Assembly: GCA_017619295.1 (NCBI GenBank)
Contig: JAFZSQ010000055.1
Coordinates: 1-42,346, forward strand
Direction of reading: 5' to 3'
DNA length: 42,346 nucleotides
DNA from: Lachnospiraceae bacterium
GTDB taxonomy: Bacteria > Bacillota > Clostridia > Lachnospirales > Lachnospiraceae
Shown: positions 38,917-42,346 of the stretch, in pieces
Position numbering within the stretch: position 1 is the stretch's first letter
Layout of the letters: each line of letters opens with the position of its first letter
Notes under the pieces: generated by a model
What the model was told of the DNA's origin: nothing
Databases searched by the model: none
The model's input: only the letters and a program-made list of their open reading frames with translations
Program-made: the position numbers and the translations under genes

Positions 38917-40908
38917 CTAAATCTTAAACTGCTGAACATACGCTGTAAGAGTATCTGAAGTGCTTGCCAGCTCGTGAGAGTTGTCTGCGACCTCCTGGCT
39001 GCTCTGCGTAATGTTATTTGCCTGCTCAACCATTCTATGGCTGGTAACCAGAATCTCATCGGCACTGGCTGCCTGCTCCTCGGAAATGGCTGCTACGTTG
39101 GTAGCTACATCATCAACCTTTTCAACGTCCTGAATCATCAAATCAATGAGTTCGTTGGACTTCTCAATATTCTGATAAATCTGATCGAATGTCTCAACGG
39201 CTGTATTAATAAGCATTGTGTTCCTATCAATACTTTCAGCACTGATTTCAGCCTGGGAAACAACGGTCTTAATCGCTGTATGTACTTCACCGATAAGTGT
39301 GGCAATATTATCGGCACTGGCTGCGGAGTTCTGAGCAAGCTTCGCAATCTCACTTGCAACAACCGCAAATCCTCTTCCAGCCTCACCGGCTCTCGCAGCT
39401 TCGATTGAAGCATTAAGTGAAAGAAGGTTTGTTTCATCAGCAATTTCACCGATAACCTCAACGATCTTGGTAATCTCTTCAGAAGCCTTACCAACTTCGT
39501 TAATGGACTTAACAAGCTCGTCGTTGCCTTCTTTGATGCCCTGCATAGCAGCAGATACCTGCTCCATGTCGGAACGGCCCTTCTTACTGATTTCGACAGT
39601 TTCCTTCATACTGATATTAGCCTGATTTGAATTGTCTCGTGTATCGGAAACAACCATGGCAAGTGTACTTGCATTGTTGGCAATTTCTCCTACAGCTGCA
39701 GCAAGCTGGTCAACAGTATTGTTAAGGTTCTGCATTGCATCTGACTGAGCTCTGGATGCTTCGAACATATCCTTCGAAACTCTGTCAGAGTTATCGGACT
39801 GTTCTTTAAGTTTTTTGGATTCGTTATTAATTGATGAAAGCATCTTTCTCATGGACTCAACGAATTCCGAAACCTTGGAGCTCATAAGTCCAATCTCATC
39901 ATTGGTCTTATGTTCAACGGCAATGGTGAAGTCACCTTCCGTCATATCTGCAATGTTCTTTGTAATTCCGCCAAGAGGAGCAATTACTCTGGATACGAGG
40001 AAGTTAATAATCAATACAATAAGGACAATGGCAATTACACCTGCAATGGCAAGTGTATAAGTGAGTTTAACCACGTCACTCATGATTGTGGATTCGGGCA
40101 CATAAGAAACGAGAACCCAATCGGTTTCAGTAATCTCTTTGAAAGCTATTACATAGCCGGCTGCAGTTAAATTATCCCATTTACGGGCAGCAAGCTGTTC
40201 TGCAACCTTAGCCATCATAGGATCCGTATCTGATGTTGTTAATTTGCTTGAAACCCTGGCAGGATCCTGATGTGCAAGAATCGTGTTGTCGGAAATATCA
40301 ACAAGGAACGCTGCAGCGTCATCCATCTTGACACCCGAGTTAACTATGATACTAATCTGATCCAAAGACAAATCCGCAGCTATAACCTTAAGCTGGCCGG
40401 AACCATCATCCACCAAACCTGATGCCGAAATAATGGAAGCACCATTTGCATCGGTGTAAGCTGTACCATATGCCATATTTACTCTGGTCATACCCTGTTT
40501 AAACCAAGGCTGCTCAGTGGGGTGAGATATTTTCTTGCTGGATTCAGCGGCCTGATAAATTGTTCCTCCGCCTGTAGCAAGATATACACCATCTCGGCAG
40601 TATTTATTGAAGCCATAGTTAGCATCAATAATCTCCTGCATTTCGCCGGCTGTCGGCTGGGTTTTCTCAATTAAAAGCTTAACTGTTGAGAAATTCTGTA
40701 AATTCTCATTAAGCCAGGACTCGATGTTATCGGCCTGGTTTGTGATGGATGCGCTTAATTGTGCAGTTGCCATCTCAGACAAGCTCTTCCTGGAGAGATA
40801 TCCCGATATCAATACCAATACAAGGATAGTTACTATTACTGCAGGAAGTAAAAAAATCAAAAGCTTGTTTTTAATTTTGGTTTGCTTGCGCGCAGTATTA
40901 TTGCCCAT
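38917..40908 (-). CDS. Methyl-accepting chemotaxis protein with dCache sensor
   Basis: 663 aa from the ATG ending at 40908 (AAAGGAG upstream); the ORF opens 20 codons earlier without support. TM1 is at about 16-38, the extracellular double-Cache-like domain at 40-280, and TM2 at about 283-307, then HAMP. The MCP signalling hairpin tip reads [24 protein letters not shown]-type sequence and continues [15 protein letters not shown]. No C-terminal CheR-docking pentapeptide is seen. It controls the flagellar motor through CheA and CheW. The genes for cheV and a sugar-binding lipoprotein flank it. Confidence 0.96.
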   Translation of the reverse strand: MGNNTARKQTKIKNKLLIFLLPAVIVTILVLVLISGYLSRKSLSEMATAQLSASITNQADNIESWLNENLQNFSTVKLLIEKTQPTAGEMQEIIDANYGFNKYCRDGVYLATGGGTIYQAAESSKKISHPTEQPWFKQGMTRVNMAYGTAYTDANGASIISASGLVDDGSGQLKVIAADLSLDQISIIVNSGVKMDDAAAFLVDISDNTILAHQDPARVSSKLTTSDTDPMMAKVAEQLAARKWDNLTAAGYVIAFKEITETDWVLVSYVPESTIMSDVVKLTYTLAIAGVIAIVLIVLIINFLVSRVIAPLGGITKNIADMTEGDFTIAVEHKTNDEIGLMSSKVSEFVESMRKMLSSINNESKKLKEQSDNSDRVSKDMFEASRAQSDAMQNLNNTVDQLAAAVGEIANNASTLAMVVSDTRDNSNQANISMKETVEISKKGRSDMEQVSAAMQGIKEGNDELVKSINEVGKASEEITKIVEVIGEIADETNLLSLNASIEAARAGEAGRGFAVVASEIAKLAQNSAASADNIATLIGEVHTAIKTVVSQAEISAESIDRNTMLINTAVETFDQIYQNIEKSNELIDLMIQDVEKVDDVATNVAAISEEQAASADEILVTSHRMVEQANNITQSSQEVADNSHELASTSDTLTAYVQQFKI

Positions 40909-40956
40909 ACTTCTCTTCTCCTTTATATATATTTGATAAAACCCATATTTGCTTAC

Positions 40957-40984
40957 AAAAAAGCCCAAGAAAATCTTGGGCTTT
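40957..40984 (-). terminator. Terminator of cheV
   Basis: On the minus strand AAAGCCCAAGA, loop TTT, TCTTGGGCTTT, then TTTTG. It lies 15 nt past the cheV stop. Transcription of the chemoreceptor could depend on partial read-through, as only about 48 nt separate it from that gene. Confidence 0.9.
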
Positions 40985-40999
40985 ATCGAGTGTAAATCT

Positions 41000-41899
41000 T
41001 TAATTCATGTTAACCAATCTGTCGATTTCAGTCACAAGATTTCCGATTTCAGGTTTTGAAAGCTGTGCATCCGCACCTAAGCTTTCACCTTTTCTTCTCA
41101 TCTCCTCATTAACAAGTGATGAGAAGATGATTACAGGCAGGAAGCTTGTGTCATCATTTGATTTAATCAGTTTGGTCAGGCGGTGGCCATCCATCTCGGG
41201 CATCTCAATATCAGTAACCACACAACCGATCTTCTCTCTTAAGTTACCGGCATCTCTGTACTCACAAATCTTATCCCATGCAAGTTGTCCGTTCTCGTTG
41301 GGAATAAGGTTCGTATATCCGGCCTTATGAAGAGAATCAACAATAAGTTTATTAAGTAAGGGTGAATCTTCCGCAATAAGAATGGGGATATCATTTCTGC
41401 TTCTCTCACCGAGAGCATCGATATCCGTAATCTTAAGTCCCGTTTCAGGGTTAATGTCAGAAACAATTTTCTCAAAATCAAGAATAATGATTAATTTCTC
41501 ATTAATCTTGATAATTCCCGTGGCAACACCGGCTTCCTGAATATTCACAGTAGCCGTAGGTTTAATGATTTCTTTCCAGGAAACTCTTGTAATTCCAAGA
41601 ACAGAATCAACGTGGAACGCAATATCCAGTTTATTAAAGTTCGTGATAATAAAAAGACCACCCGGTTCAGAACTGCCAAGCTGCAAACAATTCTTAAGAT
41701 CGATTGCAGTTATCATTGTGTCTCTTGGCATGAAAATTCCTTCAATAGACGGGTGTGCATTAGGAACCGGAGTTACCGGCATGTAATTGATAATCTCTTT
41801 AATCTTGGCAACGTTAATACCGTAGGAGTTACCATTTAGTGAGAATTCAAGCACTTCCAGTTCATTGGTTCCGCTTTCCATCAAAATATTGGTATCCAT
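41000..41899 (-). CDS. cheV: Chemotaxis coupling protein CheV
   Basis: 299 aa. An N-terminal CheW-like domain (about 13-155; [20 protein letters not shown]) is followed by a receiver domain (about 170-299) with [10 protein letters not shown] and the phospho-acceptor Asp230 ([12 protein letters not shown]). CheV couples receptors to CheA and aids adaptation. AGAGGTG precedes the ATG. It is transcribed from a region at 41964, downstream of the rRNA terminator. It serves the neighbouring chemoreceptor. Confidence 0.95.
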   Translation of the reverse strand: MDTNILMESGTNELEVLEFSLNGNSYGINVAKIKEIINYMPVTPVPNAHPSIEGIFMPRDTMITAIDLKNCLQLGSSEPGGLFIITNFNKLDIAFHVDSVLGITRVSWKEIIKPTATVNIQEAGVATGIIKINEKLIIILDFEKIVSDINPETGLKITDIDALGERSRNDIPILIAEDSPLLNKLIVDSLHKAGYTNLIPNENGQLAWDKICEYRDAGNLREKIGCVVTDIEMPEMDGHRLTKLIKSNDDTSFLPVIIFSSLVNEEMRRKGESLGADAQLSKPEIGNLVTEIDRLVNMN

Positions 41900-41917
41900 A
41901 GATTCACCTCTCTGTTT

Positions 41918-41951
41918 CTAATAAATATTAGAAAATGATAGTATTATCATT
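41918..41951 (-). promoter_or_regulatory. Two small inverted repeats in the cheV leader
   Basis: CTAATA-AA-TATTAG (41918-41931) and AATGATA-GTAT-TATCATT (41934-41951) lie between the candidate promoter and the cheV ribosome binding site. They may be operators or leader hairpins. Confidence 0.35.
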
Positions 41952-41963
41952 AATTTTACGTTA

Positions 41964-41972
41964 ATTATAACA
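41964..41972 (-). promoter_or_regulatory. Extended -10 promoter of cheV
   Basis: TGTTATAAT (TGn plus TATAAT) on the minus strand, about 65 nt before the cheV ATG, in A/T-rich DNA. The -35 is poor. No sigma-D (FliA) motility promoter was recognised. The rest of the gap from 41900 to 42116 is A/T-rich and shows no ORF with a ribosome binding site. Confidence 0.5.
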
Positions 41973-42024
41973 CAAATTCAAGAAAAAGATAGTTAAAAAT
42001 AGTATTTTTTTTAAATTATCGAAT

Positions 42025-42055
42025 AAAAAAATCACTGCAAAAATTGCAGTGATTT
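42025..42055 (-). terminator. rRNA operon terminator
   Basis: On the minus strand AAATCACTGCA, loop ATTTT, TGCAGTGATTT, then TTTT, about 62 nt past the 23S end. It also isolates cheV from rRNA transcription. Confidence 0.88.
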
Positions 42056-42116
42056 AACTTTGTACCTTCAAAACCGATACCGAATCAATCTAAACCAATC
42101 TAAACAAACCTTATCT

Positions 42117-42346
42117 GGAAAAGCCCTCGACCGATTAGTAAGTGTCAGCTGAACATGTTACCATGCTTACACCTCACTCCTATCTACCTTGTAGTCTTCA
42201 AGGGGTCTTACTTTCTTAAAGAAATGGGATATCTCATCTTGAGGGGGGCTTCACGCTTAGATGCCTTCAGCGTTTATCCCTGCCGGACTTGGCTACTCTG
42301 CCATGGAGTTGGTCTCCAACAGATACACCAGCGGTCCGTCCACCCC
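42117..42346 (-). rRNA. 23S ribosomal RNA, 3' end (partial)
   Basis: The last 230 bases of the large-subunit rRNA, read on the minus strand. Conserved stretches such as GGATAAACGCTGAAGGCATC and CTAATCGGTCGAGGGCTT are recognised. The gene continues past the window edge. The exact 3' end is estimated at about 42117. The spacer up to the terminator carries a tandem TTTAGATTGG repeat and no 5S rRNA. Confidence 0.96.

Noticed and set aside
42061-42110. 5S rRNA or a tRNA after 23S
   Set aside because: The interval is short, A/T-rich, with a tandem TTTAGATTGG repeat and no cloverleaf or 5S features.

Overview
The window looks like chromosome from a motile, low-to-mid GC Gram-positive anaerobe, most likely a Lachnospiraceae member related to Butyrivibrio, Roseburia or Lachnospira. 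The reasons are gene order and family content: the ylxM-ffh-rpsP-khpA-rimM-trmD-rplS operon, the rbgA-rnhB-ylqG-ylqH-yraN order, a DUF512 radical-SAM protein before der and plsY, a long (about 397 aa) PRPP synthetase, chemotaxis genes, and secreted repeat proteins of a kind common in that family. Genus assignment is inference. Almost everything is on the minus strand. The exceptions are a GlgX-type debranching enzyme and prs. No phage, transposon, CRISPR array or tRNA was seen.

Reading leftwards on the minus strand from the right end: the 3' end of a 23S rRNA gene (42346-42117) ends in a terminator with no 5S gene behind it. Next comes a chemotaxis block (cheV, a dCache methyl-accepting chemotaxis protein, a sugar-binding lipoprotein, a flavodoxin). 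The translation and secretion operon ylxM-ffh-rpsP-khpA-rimM-trmD-rplS (37327-32827) starts at a near-consensus promoter buried in the preceding terminator hairpin. A second operon (32688-25769) carries signal peptidase I, rbgA, a second signal peptidase I, rnhB, a FliK-like protein, an FlhB-C-terminus-like protein, yraN and a GH13 alpha-glucosidase. A response regulator and a sensor kinase (25675-22339) follow, convergent with prs. Face-to-face overlapping promoters at about 21 kb drive prs rightwards. Leftwards they drive a tightly packed 11-gene run: DUF512, der, plsY, MoxR ATPase, VWA protein, tyrS, punA, cdd, an ECF sigma factor, an 8-9 TM protein and a PrsW protease. A terminator that overlaps the prsW stop codon ends the run.

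The left 13 kb is the most unusual part. It holds two related cassettes. Each cassette has a large Sec-exported protein (a 14-repeat beta-helix protein, or a DUF6273 protein) ending in the same C-terminal domain of about 70 residues, plus a two-TM protein of 101-103 aa. The two small proteins are clear paralogues with a nearly invariant cytosolic N-terminus. Both cassettes are preceded by the same promoter-like element, GTGAGTAAT-N15-AACTAA, which is spaced like an ECF sigma promoter. Each lies directly downstream of an operon that pairs a transcription regulator with an intramembrane protease: ECF sigma with PrsW, and LytTR with CPBP. The working hypothesis is an envelope display or surface-attachment system in which a small membrane protein serves an exported protein through the shared C-terminal domain, switched on by the nearby sigma factor. 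This is inference from sequence and context. I know of no described function for the pair.

A 35-codon membrane protein gene (4822-4929) with a strong ribosome binding site was found by reading the DNA. The likely starts of several genes were moved to internal ATGs with better ribosome binding sites. No gene-free stretch exceeds 300 bases. The longest (41900-42116) holds the cheV promoter region and the rRNA terminator.
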